Notes: generated by a model not told the origin, from the sequence alone. Shown: positions 1-11,324, counted from the stretch's first letter. The stretch: DNA of 64,000 nucleotides from Poecilobothrus nobilitatus (GCA_947095535.1 OX352774.1:173660200-173724199), one strand, 5' to 3'. Program-made: numbers and translations.

Positions 1-194
1 GAACTTAGCCTTTCTTTCGTAATTAGTAACCTACTATATAATTTACGTACGGACGGACGGACATCGCTAAATCGACTCCGGCGGTGATCCTGATTCAGAA
101 TATATATACATGTCTATACCTAACTCGCTTCCTTTTGGTGGTTACAAACACCATACCAAAGCTAATATACCCTATACTTTAAGTGTAGGGTATA
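1..194 (-). mobile_element. INE-1/DINE-1-like Helentron end (truncated by window edge)
   Basis: Read on the minus strand, this begins with a 12-bp inverted repeat (166-177 against 183-194, stem TATACCCTAYAC). It is followed by a block that includes GGAAGCG, a run ATATATATTCT, then ATCAGGATCA, GAGTCGAT and a short GTCCGTCCGTCCG microsatellite. That order of blocks is the one known from the 5' part of Drosophila INE-1 (DNAREP1/DINE-1), a non-autonomous Helentron. The body would continue beyond base 1. No coding potential is expected or seen. The family match is from memory, not from a search. Confidence 0.72.
166..194. repeat. Subterminal hairpin of the INE-1-like element
   Basis: Twelve-base arms with one mismatch (TATACCCTATAC / GTGTAGGGTATA) around a five-base loop. 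INE-1-type elements carry such a palindrome at this end. Confidence 0.7.
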
Positions 195-2266
195 ATAAAC
201 CGTTATATGGAAATATTTTTTTCAAAAAATTAAAAGTAAAAGGAAAAAAATAAAATAACTAATTTATTTAATTTTGTAGAAAGATCCTTAAAGAAACGAT
301 AATCGTTTACATAGTTTAATACTTTTGAAAGGGTATTTCAAGACATTCTCGAACAACTAATCTTACATTCTCAGCGGCATATTAATATGATTTTTGTATC
401 AATATTTTAATGTAGTATATAACATTATCATAAATGACAACTCCCTCGTCAAGCGACACCTGCAAAACTTATATTATCATTTTAAAGTACCGTTAAAGAA
501 AATTTCATACAAATCGAAAAAGGGAGTTTTTTGGAAGTATACAACTATAAATCTACGTTTAGTTTTCTTTTTATAATTCAATGTCGATCTCTCTCTATAA
601 ATCGAAACTGCTTCACAAAGTTTTCGGTTCTAATAAATTTTACAAGCGATCGGTAAATCTGCCTATATTATTTACAGTTATCCTTTTAATTTCGCATTAC
701 TCGATATTCTACTGCATGATTTAGATTGTATAGAAAACCCCTTAAAAAATAACTTTAATTTAAAGTAAGTGGACGTCAACTAAATTAATTACAGCTTTAG
801 TAAAATATGAATTGTCAAAAATTAAAAAAAAAAAAAAAAAAAATTTAAAATTGTATTTAAGTTTTAAAGTTTTTTTCTGAAAAGAAACTTAACCGTTATA
901 TAGATATTCATTCTTCTTATATGATCAAATTCAAATGTGAACTTATTGTAAGTTGTTTTTTTTTTTTTTTTTATTGTCATCTACAACATTTCATACACGT
1001 GTTTTATTCTGTTATTTGATATTTTTTTGACGAATAACGGTTATCAACTGAAACCCAATATAAGAACTTCAACCCACTCTAATGAATTTATATTCATAGA
1101 TACTAGTATTATAGAAACATACACATACACAAACATATTATGTATATGGATTAAAATTGAATATAATACCTTACGATTGACTTTAAAGATATAATTCTTG
1201 ACATTCAGCAATACTGTCATATTTTTTTTGTTTTTTTTTATATCTATATCTATATTGTAAGTATACGTATCTGAAGACTTGCAATATCAGTTAAAAAAAA
1301 AAAAAACTGAATAGTGGTTAAAAAATAAAAAAAAATAAAAAACTTTTTGTGTGTAACAAAAGACGAAGGTGAAGACAAAAAATAAAAAAATAAAAATACA
1401 GAAAAAATAGCGAAACAAAAAAGTTGTTACTTATTTTTTTGTCTGCTGTAGTTAATTTAATTAGCGACTTTAGTTAGCATTAGATTTAAGTTTTTTTTTT
1501 TTATCTTATTTAAAGTCTTCCGTAAGTTAATGAAATTTTTTTTTTTATCTCTAAGAAGGTCTTATCATCAATGTTAGAAGTTTTTTTCCCTTTTTTTTTG
1601 TGTTATGTTGTTGTTGTTGTTTGTTGTTATTTTAACGCAGTAACAAATTTGGTTACAGATTTAGAAGATTAATTGGATGGTGTTTTTTGGATCGATGTGT
1701 GTGTTATTTTTTTTTTTTTTTGATGATAGTTAGATGTCAGATAAAATTACAGAATTTTAAGAAAGAAAACAATAAAAACAAAAACAAAAATGTGAAGGTG
1801 GAAGGTTTTTTTTTTTTTTAATAGAATTTTTTTTTTTGCTTTTAAAGATTGGAAAATAGAATTTGGAGGAAGTTAGAAATTATCTAAATTAGTAAAAAAT
1901 TAACAACGAAATAAAAAAAAAACGTCGAATAACAGTTATTTGAAAAAAAAAAAAAATAACTAACGGTTGTTTTTTTTTTTTTTTTGTAGTTTAAAGAAGT
2001 CATTGAATTTTGATTACTTTTTGACTAAATTTCTCTAATTTTTTGCTGTTTCAAAATTGTACATTTTTCAATGGTGGTAATGAGACTGTAATTACATGAT
2101 TTATTGAATAATACGATTTAAAAAAAAAAAATTTAATTCAATTCAATTAATTTAACAAATTTAATTCTTAATTTGAAACTTTTAAAATTTATCATCTAAA
2201 ATAAAAAAAAGAAAAATTTTGATTATTTCATTTAATGATTTTCGAATAAATAATGTGGTCTAAGTC
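195..2266. other. Unique A+T-rich DNA, no gene recognised
   Basis: Many A and T homopolymers, GTTGTTGTT tracts near 1610-1630, and scattered moderately complex stretches (about 400-560 and 590-760). A short open frame at 394-576 has no recognisable relatives and no convincing splice context. Nothing else can be supported. Confidence 0.6.
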
Positions 2267-2735
2267 TACGCCCTTGGTCTATGCAATAAGGGCGTATTGT
2301 CTTTTTATCCCTCTTTAATATTATTAAACGAAAAGAAAGCAGTGACATCTCTGATCTCATTGTCAAAACTTCATTTTAATTAGGCAACGCTGTGCGGTGT
2401 TAGAGAAGTTTAAGTAAAATTATTTTTAAAGCCTTTCTTATATAAAAGAATCAAATGAATCAACGGTATATAAAAATGGTTAAACCAGTGGGTGTAAAAG
2501 AAAAAAAAAAGCCTTATCTCTAACAACATAAAATGTGGAATGGTTAAAAACCTTTTAAACATCATAATAATGATAAAGTCAGTTAAAGTTAGTTCTAAGT
2601 CAAATTAACATTTTTCTTACATTAAAAGACATTATGATTGCGCTAAATGTAAAATAAAAGAATTCAAAAGTTAAAATATTAAATTGCGGTTTTTTTTTAA
2701 AAAGGCAAATTTTTAGTATACGCGCCCTTATTGCA
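2267..2735. mobile_element. Small inverted-repeat element (MITE candidate)
   Basis: The 13-mer TGCAATAAGGGCG at 2282-2294 recurs in inverted orientation at 2723-2735. The left end is itself a hairpin, TACGCCCTT ... AAGGGCGTA (2267-2296). The inside, about 430 bp, has no coding potential. This is the architecture of a miniature inverted-repeat transposable element. I cannot see a clean target-site duplication and do not recognise the family. Confidence 0.45.
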
Positions 2736-3603
2736 TCCAATGTTTCTTGCAGTTAATTTGATTCATTTAGTGAATCAGACAGTTCAATAAATAAAATAAG
2801 TTAAAAGAATCATTCAAAGTACTTATAGTTATCAAGAATCGTTCTAAAAATGAACATTTGTGTAAAATTCATGTAGAAATGTCAAAGCACATAATTAAAG
2901 ATGGCAACAACAGAAAATTTTTATCATTAAACTAATTGATGATGTGATATTTTAATTTTATTTTCAAAAACATTCAAAAACTATAGGTACACAAAAATAA
3001 TAATAATAAAATATTTATTAAATAATTCCATAACCATAATACATAATAAAAAAATATGATAATAAAAATTGATCCATGTTGCTTTTTTGTTTTTAAAATT
3101 ACTTTAAAAGGTGAAAATTTTAAATTTATTCATTAGAAAAAGTTAAATATTTAAATTTTAAAAAACATTTTCTTCATTTTGTTTTTTTTTTTTTTTCTTT
3201 TTTATATAAATAAAATTCATCTCACACTGTTTTTTTTTTTTTAAATAGCAACATTATAATTATTATAATTTTTATGATAATTTTATTTATGTTTTTAAAA
3301 AAAAAAAAAAAAAATAAGAAATTATGCTCAAAAACAAAAACATATTCCGATAAACATAAAAAACAAAAATAAAGTTTTTAAAAGTTATAAAATATTATTA
3401 TAAATTTTTGAAAATAAAACAAAAGGAAAATTATACATTTAAGTTTTCCTTTGATATTTTCTTCAGTATATTAATGTTCAGTTGCGGCAATAAGTTTGAG
3501 AATAACTTTTTTAATTTTCAAATACTTAGTCAATCAAGTGTAAAAATGAATATCAGTGTTTGATGAGTCAAACACAATTTTTTTTATATAAAAAAGTTTT
3601 TTT

Positions 3604-3729
3604 TACTTTAATTGAAGATATTTTTACTTTAAGTGAAGACATTTTTACTTTAAGTGAAGACATTTTTACTTTAAGTTAAGATTTTTTACTTCAATTAAAT
3701 ATATTTTTACTTTATAAATGAAGATTTTT
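3604..3729 (+). repeat. Tandem array, about 6 x 21 bp
   Basis: Six degenerate units of the form ACTTTAAGTGAAGACATTTTT follow each other. The unit is partly self-complementary. The same unit occurs inverted at 3905-4008, so both arrays may fold on each other. Confidence 0.75.
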
Positions 3730-3904
3730 CAGTTTTAGTTAATACTTTTGTAATAAAATTTAAAGTAAAAACTTACATAAGTATAATATACATATTTATG
3801 TATATAAATATCTGGTCCAAATATATATATATGAATTACATAAATTAAATATATGTATGTGTATTAAGTATTTATATGTATAACATAAATTACTGAAGTA
3901 TAAA

Positions 3905-4008
3905 GATTCATTTAAAATAAAAAATTTTCACTTAAAGTAAAAATGTTTTCACTTAAAGTAGAAAATATTCTATTATAGTAAAAAAATCTTCAGTTAAAGT
4001 AAAAATGG
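3905..4008 (-). repeat. Inverted counterpart of the 21-bp array
   Basis: About five units of the form TTTTCACTTAAAGTAAAAATG, the reverse complement of the array at 3604-3729. The roughly 175 bp between the arrays are TA/CATA-rich. The whole is a foldback-like structure of about 400 bp. Confidence 0.7.
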
Positions 4009-4063
4009 TATATGTATATATTAATAGGTATCATATAAGTCGTTATTTTATAAAATAATAACA

Positions 4064-4180
4064 GGGGGCTCGGTGGCCTAGTGGTTAAACACGTGGCTTA
4101 TTAACCGCGCGAGTTCGGGTTCAAATCCTTCGCAGATTTTTACAGTTTTATAAATTGAAAACAAATCCCCCTTTCTACCA
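4064..4180 (+). mobile_element. tRNA-derived SINE, family 1 (copy A)
   Basis: A pol III A box (TGGCCTAGTGG) lies about 35 bp before a B box (GGGTTCAAATCC). The leading GGGGGCTCGG matches other family 1 copies (37137, 54585). The flanks do not form an acceptor stem and the body after the tRNA part is short and diverged, so this is a SINE and not a functional tRNA gene. It lies just downstream of the inverted 21-bp arrays. Confidence 0.7.
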
Positions 4181-5760
4181 AATATAGCGTAAATATAAAA
4201 TATATAATATAAACAAAATAAATAATATTAGTATATAATATAATAATAGTATTCGATCTATAATGGCCTTAGTAGCCGATGGTTTTGTAATATTGCAAAA
4301 TTCTATGTGATTTGTAATATTCATATAAATAAATAAATAAAATAATAACAATGTTAATGATATTTTTTCGGTATAGTTTTCGGTATAATTTTGTACTTTG
4401 TTCTCATCTCGTACCTAGTTTCGATAATAGATAGGCATAAAACCAAACTGAAATGAAAACATTTTTAAAACCTCATATCTCCGGTTTAGCGTTCAGAAGA
4501 AAAAATCTTATATAATTTTTTGATTGTTTTTGTCTCTCCTGTCATCCTCTCCAGTTTAATACCTGTAATTCATTCTTGAAACACTCGCTATATTGAAACA
4601 CTCTACTATTGTATAAAATAGTGAATAAAATTTGAATGATAACAGATAATTTTACAGTTAATACTAATTTTACTTTGTAATTTTTAAGAGTTGTAAGTGA
4701 AAAACCTAATTTTGAACAAGTAAAGCACAATGAAAGTTATGGCAAAAAAAAAAAAAAAATTTCCGCAACTGTGTAAATATACAATAAATAATTTTCTTAT
4801 ACATTGTATTTTTTTTTTATGTAAATCATGTAATCACATAAAAATCACTTTTAATAAACTCATAACAATCCATAATTTTAATATTCCTACACTATTGTTG
4901 TTTATATTTTCTTTTTTTTTTTTGTCTTCTGTTTTTAGTTTTTCTTTTCTTTTTCTTTTTTTTTAACCAACATAAAAATCATAATTGGTTAAATTGTTAT
5001 GCAAATTATGTTCCGCATAATCACCACTTAAATTGGAAACTTTTGGAATTTAAATTTCCATGTTATTTTGTTGTTTTGTCTTGCTCTTCTGAACTCAACA
5101 TGAGGGTTTCCTGGAAAAATATTTTAGCGTTTATTTTTTTTTTTTGTGTTTTAGATTATTTTTGGATCGTGGCATCATGGCAACTTTTCTTCTAATTTTA
5201 TATTTAAAAAAATTTTGCTAAAAGTTATTATTCTTTATTTTTGTAATAATATTTTTTTTTAATTTTTTTTTAAATAAAATTAAGTGTAGAACATTAACTA
5301 TAATATATTTACTTATACACATATATGAATATATATATATATATATATATATTTATATGTATATTTTGTATTATAAAAAATTAACATAACTTTTTGACAC
5401 ACCTTGCACGTGTTGCGTGTTTTTGTTGGCACGCACTATGTTATGTTTTTTAACTGTATATTTTTATAGTGTTAATTTTATTGCGAAAATTTCCCAATCT
5501 GGTAACAATAAAATTAATAATAAAAAAGTAATAAAGCAAAAGATTTGTAATTTTAAAGTATTTTAGAAATTTTAATAAAAATTTATCTAGATTTGTGGAA
5601 CCATATAAAATAATAAAGTTATTAATTATAGTTAAGTTTTTTTTTTTTTTTGGGACTAATTTTATTTGTATTTATTTAATACTGCCTTTTTTAAGCATTA
5701 AAAATGGCTTGTATTTTAGTACAAAATTTAGATTAAATTTAAGATAAAGATAATGAAACG
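4181..5760. other. Unique A+T-rich DNA with weak exon-like signals
   Basis: Contains a TA microsatellite (5330-5352). There are good-looking plus-strand splice acceptors near 4553 and 5152 and a minus-strand acceptor near 5112. Each is followed by a short open stretch, but none can be joined into a supported gene model. The remainder is homopolymer-rich. Confidence 0.5.
5330..5352. repeat. (TA)n microsatellite
   Basis: Uninterrupted TA dinucleotide run. Confidence 0.9.
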
Positions 5761-6170
5761 TTAGCAGACCGCCAAATTAATAAGTATAAAATTAATCGAT
5801 ACGAATAAAACTATCATGCTTAATTGAAAGGGATGAAGTGTTCGATATCTAACTTGTCTAAGTACCCCTGTACATAGTGGCTGTTTAGGCAATTGTAGAG
5901 GTGATAAATTCGCTATATAGATGTGGCAAAAATCTTCAAATTTACCAAGAAAAGCAGTTCTTATCACAACCTGCAAATATTGGTCTCAACAACAAGCCAA
6001 TATACTCAAAAACCGTAGGTACTTTTCTGTTGCAATATTTGCGCTTTCCCCAAACAGACCTAGGACTTATATTAGTTCCTTAACGGATAACTAGCTTCTT
6101 ATCCCTATAAGTTGTTGCAACATTAGTAATGTAATAGGGGTTTTAAATGGGTTAGGATTTTCTATATATA
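5761..6170 (-). pseudogene. Unidentified decayed coding island
   Basis: Higher G+C and fewer homopolymers than the surroundings. On the minus strand one frame stays coherent from about 6170 to a stop at 5761, broken by only a few stops. The last 70 codons (from 5970) are fully open and include FLGKFEDFCHIYIANLSPL and KQPLCTGVLRQVRYRTLHPF. A splice-acceptor-like TTTGCAG directly precedes 5970, so it could instead be a real exon. I do not recognise the protein. A degraded transposon gene is the simpler reading. Confidence 0.35.
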
Positions 6171-7114
6171 ACTTTTGTAGAAGCTGTAAAGATAAAGAGG
6201 AGTTCTTGTTCTATGACGATTATATTTAAATAAAGAAACAAGTTTTGAAGAATTTTGACTAATGATTTATAGTTTTCATTGTTGCATACAACAAAAACAG
6301 GAATTTCTCTAAAGAATTAAACATGTATATAATGACTATTATAAAATTGTTTGTGCTTAAGAGTATTTTTTATTTTAATCTGTGTGATACGTTGATTAAA
6401 ATTTAATTATTAAACATACAGTAATGCTTTAATTTTACCATCGAACAAGGTTTGATATATAAGATTTTACCACCGAACAAAGTTTGATAAGATTAATTAA
6501 AAGATCAGGACTCGATTGGAGATAATTCAATTAAATAAAAAAGATACCGTAAATAAGAAGTTTTAGATAAATGAATTTAAAATTACATAGAATCGGATCA
6601 TAAGGGGGAATTGTATAGAGTTGAAAATCGAATTTTATTTTACATATCATTTGAATCGTTACAGGAGCCAAAAATTAATTTGAAAATCGAAAAATGAAAA
6701 TTTTCTTTTATTGACAGCTTGAGTTTAGAAAAAAAAATTTCCAAAAATTTAATATTTATATAAATTTTTATTCTGTCAGTTTAAATTATTTTACAATGTC
6801 TTATTATTATTATTAAATTTTTAAATTTAAATTTTTTGAAAAATCACTTATTATTCACACCTTTTTTTTTTTATTTTGTTACAATTTTAATACCATTTAA
6901 GTAATACCCACAAATATTGGTGTTACATATATGTAACTGGTAATAAAATCCCAAATATTCAATAAAATTATTATGATGGTATCTGTAGATACTCTATTAT
7001 AATTTCAGTTATGTAAATTTGATTTGGATAAAAAAAAAAATCTCGCTATAAAGAAAACGCGTTAATAAATTTTTCATATTTTAACCTTTTAATAAAATTA
7101 TACCTGCATGTATG

Positions 7115-7160
7115 CCTCTACATATGAATTAATATGTCCTCTACATATGAATTAATATGT
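7115..7160. repeat. Perfect 23-bp tandem duplication
   Basis: The unit beginning CCTCTACATATG occurs twice without a mismatch (7115-7137 and 7138-7160). Confidence 0.9.
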
Positions 7161-8143
7161 GATTTTTAAGATAGTTTTTTTTTTGATTGATTCAAAGGTA
7201 ATTTCATATGAGATGTAAAACTTTTATTTGTGTAAAACATGATTCTAAATTGTTAACTATAAAAGAAAGTCTTGTTTTACTATATAAAAGTAAGGTTATT
7301 TGGACTTGTTGTCTTTGCCTTTTTTTTTTTGCGGAAGTAAAATACTGTAAAATTTTATATTTAGCTAAATTTTTTATTTTTATGATTGATAATTTTATTA
7401 TATATTTTAAATTTTTGATGTATCTAATATTATTTCGATTTTACTTAAGAAAAAACAATTTATTTAAAGGAAGGTGTGCATACAGGTATTATGTAAGAAA
7501 TAAACTAAAAAATTTCCGGTGTTGACTATAAATAATTTGATTTGATAGTAAATTATGGTATAAAGATTTTTATTTTTTGCATATAGTTTTTCTTATATTG
7601 CATTTTTATGTTATCTTATCGCACAAGGTGATAAGCAAAAATTGAGATTTGATGCAATATGTTATTGTTGCATAGAAAATGATAATTAAAAAGTATATTA
7701 TACAGAATGTCAAATGAACTGGTGGAACTCAAAGTTTACTTTTTTAAGTAATCATTTATTTTTGCTTAAATTTTGTAAGGAAAATTTCAACCGAGAACGA
7801 ACATTTGCTGAAATAAATGAAAACTGAAATAAGAAATAATAAAATCACAATAAATTATAAATATCAAATAATCAGATAAGCCTGATACACAGTTATCCTA
7901 AATTAAATTACTTAAAAATATAGTTGAATTATATTTTTGACACACTGGAACTTAAAACTCTTTTACCATCGAATAAAATAAATAAAAAACTATAGGCATA
8001 TAGGGGTTTCTTAAAATTGAAGAAAAATGTTCGGTTAATTAATTGTTCACAATTTTTTCTTAAATAAAAAATTCTATTAAAAATTAAAAATTTTGATGCA
8101 AAAGTAAAGTTTAAAAAGTCAGATTGAAAATTAAGCATTTTAA

Positions 8144-8184
8144 CAAAGATTATATAAGTAGTACTACTACTTATATAATCTTTG
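8144..8184. repeat. Perfect 41-bp palindrome
   Basis: Two 20-base arms (left arm CAAAGATTATATAAGTAGTA) are exactly complementary around a single central C at 8164. It would extrude as a hairpin with essentially no loop. No flanking element was recognised. Confidence 0.9.
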
Positions 8185-9317
8185 GTTTTAAGTATTCTCT
8201 AAAGAGAAAATAAAAGCATAGATTGTATTTCTCTTGCAACAAAATTTTTATTTTTCATAACATAAAAAATTTTGTAAAATTAAGAGAATTTCTTAAATTT
8301 AAATCAAACCCTATTTGTATAATTAAAAACAGTCTGCACCACACAGTTAAAAATATAATATTGTAGTTTTCATATTGATGTTTCAATTTTTACTAATTTG
8401 GAATGGTCCCCAAGTAACAGGTCTCTTAAAATAGATAATTTCCGTTTTTTGACTCCTAATAACTCATAAAAAGGAGTAAATACTAAAATTTTTCTTAAGA
8501 TAAGTTAAAATTTAAACTAAAAGCTAAAAGCGTTCCGAATTATGCTTTTACATAACGGTATATTGTATATATTAATTACGAATAAAGCATTAAAAATATT
8601 CTGTTGTTTGGCGTTCTTAGATTGAAAAAAATACCAAGTATAACTTTTAATGTAAACATTTGAAGATTGAGCTTTTCAAGCTTTGTGGGAATGTAACTGC
8701 CGAATTTGAGGAGCTTTTCATTCATAGTTATATTATCCATCTTTAACAGTTTTAAAGTTTTCTAAACAGAATAAATTTCTAGAAAGACGAATCGATAGAC
8801 AAGACAACATATAAACCTGTTTTATAAAATTATTTTCTTATATGTTTTATATCTTATTAAATTATAGTTTATTAATTTATTATTTTCTGAACTGAATTTT
8901 TACATTCATTTTCAAATTATCTCATCCATATGTACATTATACTATTATTTAAAGTACAAATAATTACGAAAGAAAAATAATTACATCTTATTATATTTAA
9001 ATTATATTAGCATAATTATTCGTTATAAATAATTATATTAAATTATAGTTTTTTTTTTTTATAGTTTAATAATTCTTTTTATTTTTTGCCACCTACCGAA
9101 CTACTCATTTAATATAATATTCATTTAATTATACTCATTTACATTTTCACTCATTTTAAAAGGAAAAAAAAAAATTATTTTTTTTTGAGTTTTTTCTGTT
9201 TTAAAAGGAAGAGTAAATAAATTAATCAATTTACTATAATAAAACTATAAAAATAAATAAATCAATAAATTTAATTATGTAATAAATTTCTTTTTAATTA
9301 AATCTAATTAAATAAAT

Positions 9318-9336
9318 TTTTTATTTCAGGTGAGTT
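9318..9336 (+). promoter_or_regulatory. Recursive splice site (ratchet point) candidate
   Basis: TTTTTTATTTCAG is followed directly by GTGAGT, giving a polypyrimidine tract, 3' splice site and 5' splice site back to back with junction 9330/9331. A branch-point-like CTAAT lies about 24 bp upstream. A second GTGAGT at 9376 could act as the competing downstream donor of an RS exon. Recursive splice sites of this form are known from long Drosophila introns. If used, this places the region in a long plus-strand intron. Confidence 0.5.
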
Positions 9337-9439
9337 GATCGTTAAAATTTTTTTTAAGGATATACTTTCTTTATTAGTGAGTTTATTTTAAAATAAAATA
9401 TTTAATTTAACGATTTTGTTTTAGTTATACATTTTTGTA

Positions 9440-9625
9440 ATCCTTCATTATAATTTTTATTACCTTTACCATTTTATACTCGTCCGAGTTGAAGAGTATG
9501 TTGAAATTACTTCTGCTTTTGTTAAGGATAAGTCTAGTCGTGAGAGATATAGGCTCAGGACTTTTTAAATTAAAAACAGAGTCGATTTGGATACATATAG
9601 ACACGCTCGTCCCTTCGTCTGTTTT
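9440..9625. other. Coding-like island of uncertain strand
   Basis: About 40% G+C and almost free of homopolymers. Several frames are open. A minus-strand frame from 9618 to 9464 lies between CAG and GTAATA. A plus-strand frame contains EEYVEITSAFVKDKSSRERY and ends at a stop. Either may be an exon, or the island may be an old transposon gene piece. Neither strand can be preferred by reading alone, so no gene is called. Confidence 0.4.
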
Positions 9626-9782
9626 CAGCAAAGTAACTTAAAAACTAAAAATGCTATGCTCATAAAATTAAATACTATGGTTAAAATGTTGTAGATATTT
9701 ATTTGTAGGTTCTCTATTGGCTTTCATTGGGATCGAACCACGATTTCGAATAGCACTGTCATAAAAATTTTTGGATTAGGGT

Positions 9783-9794
9783 TTACATATCTTT
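9783..9794. repeat. Left target-site duplication of non-LTR element
   Basis: TTACATATCTTT, repeated exactly at 10666-10677, flanks the retrotransposon insertion. Confidence 0.85.
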
Positions 9795-10665
9795 TTTTTT
9801 TCTCCTGTTTTATTCCCTTTGGGAATATAGGGCTTCCATAAATTCTCTCCAATTTTCCACATCTTGGGCTAGTCTTTTAATTTCTGCCCAAGCTTCCTAC
9901 TCTTCATTACTTCAATCTGAACGCTTCTTCTCCAAGAAGCTTTAAGTCTCCCACGTTTTTTCTGCCTCGAGGGTTCCAGTCCAATTCCTGACGCACCACT
10001 GATGTTGTTGGGCGTCTGAGGATGTGGCCGATCCATCTCCATTTTCTTCTACATTTTCATCTAATTCCCGATTCAGAATTCTTCTTGCCCAGAATATTCG
10101 GCATATTATTCTTAGACATTTGTTGGTGAAGAGCTGCAGCTTTTGTATATTGTTTCGTGTTATAAGTCAGGTTTCTTTGCCGTATAAATTTTTATACAGA
10201 TTTCATGTTGCCAATAATCTAGCAAAGATACTTCTTGCCTTTGAAATTCTGCACTCTATATCTTTTGTTGTACCCTCGTCTGTTGTTATCATACTTCCCA
10301 AGTATTCATGATCCGCTACCTCTTCGATTTGGGTATACCCGATGAAAACTGGTACCTGATTTGCTCCATTGATTTTCATGATTTTTGTTTTCCTTATAAT
10401 TGATACGGAGGTCTACATTTTCTGCTTTTTCTGCAAGTTTATTGATTAGTGCTTGTATATAGGTGGCTGAGTGCATGAGAAGAGCTATACCATCTGCATA
10501 TTCTAAGTTTTGGAGCTTGCTTGAGAGTTGCCATGAGATACCTTTGCGCATTGGGACTAAGTCCTTCAAACATCTATCCACAGTTGTGATTTGAACAGCA
10601 AAAGGGAAAGTGAGCATCCTTGTGTTACTCCTACTGATGTTATAATTGGCGTGCTTAATGCGCTA
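9795..10665 (-). mobile_element. 5'-truncated non-LTR retrotransposon, reverse-transcriptase C-terminal part
   Basis: On the minus strand the active-site region of a reverse transcriptase is visible as LEYADGIALL near 10500, where the family has FADD, so the second catalytic aspartate is changed. It is followed by the usual connecting region and, in shifted frames, the C-terminal signatures RRKWRWIGHILRRP (about 10045) and WAEIKRLAQDVENWREFMEAL (about 9850). A poly-A tail, seen as poly-T at 9792-9801, ends the element. Twelve-base target-site duplications bound it. Several frameshifts and the FADD to YADG change show it is dead. The clade was not assigned. Confidence 0.88.
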
Positions 10666-10677
10666 TTACATATCTTT
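10666..10677. repeat. Right target-site duplication of non-LTR element
   Basis: Exact copy of 9783-9794. Together with the flanks, the restored target would be a near-hairpin with ATTAGGGTT on one side and AACCCTAAT on the other. Confidence 0.85.
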
Positions 10678-10754
10678 AACCCTAATAAATTGATGATAAA
10701 GTTTCTTTATATATTAATATTATAAGCACATTGCATTAGATTTTATTATAATAT

Positions 10755-10800
10755 TTAAACATTATAACGCGACGCAGGGTTTTGAAGTTGAGAAGGATAA
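10755..10800 (-). CDS. Candidate exon 3 (terminal) of an unidentified minus-strand gene
   Basis: The minus strand reads ...ATACAG then an open stretch entered in phase 2, matching the donor at 11325. It encodes about 14 residues (YPSQLQNPASRYNV) and ends with TAA at 10757-10755. The island is distinctly richer in G+C than its neighbours. An AATAAA-type signal follows within a few dozen bases in the 3' direction. The polypyrimidine tract is weak. The product is not recognised. The intron from 11324 to 10801 would be 524 bp. Confidence 0.33.
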
Positions 10801-11324
10801 CTGTATTGATTATCAATTTTTAATTAAAATTAAATTTTTAAAATGATTTTTATGCATAGATTTTATTTTCTTTCTAAAAAACATATTATAAAATTATAAA
10901 GTTATATTTTATATCATTATTTTTAAAGATTATGCAGAACTATACTTTTATTTTAATATACATAAGTATATGGTATAAATAAAATTAAAATAAAATTAAC
11001 AATTTGTAAGTTTTATTTCGTTTCTTCAGTCAATCAAAAAATTCTTCCTCGAAATTTTAATAAATTTTAACGTTTTGAACTTTCTTGAGTACTAACTATT
11101 TTTCATTTAGGTTAATATAGTATTCAGCATATCTGTTTTTCTTGTCAAAACTAGTTTTTCACATACTTACGTTAAAGAATTTTTAAATTCCTTTTCGAAT
11201 TGTTATCCGAATTAGAATTTATTGGTTAGTGATTAATGATTGCACTGATTAGTGCAATTGATTGGTGTAAATTTGTTATTCACAAGTTCAAATTTAAAGT
11301 TCATTTTTTTATTTCGAAACTTAC

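Larger units (their letters stand above)
6171..9317. other. Unique A+T-rich DNA
   Basis: Mostly homopolymer-rich. It holds a 23-bp tandem duplication (7115-7160), a repeated block TTTTACCAYCGAACAARG near 6436 and 6467, and a perfect palindrome (8144-8184). The 105-codon open frame at 7208-7525 has very low G+C and no recognisable motif. A frame of that length is about what chance gives in such DNA, so it is not called. Confidence 0.6.

Noticed and set aside
4064..4140. tRNA gene
   Set aside because: A and B boxes are good, but no acceptor stem pairs and the sequence matches the SINE family head.
7208..7525. 105-codon plus-strand ORF
   Set aside because: Very A+T-rich composition, no motif and no splice or UTR context; one such frame is expected by chance in DNA with this stop-codon density.
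9715..9760. tRNA-like B box GTGGTTCGATCCC on the minus strand
   Set aside because: No A box or SINE body could be aligned.
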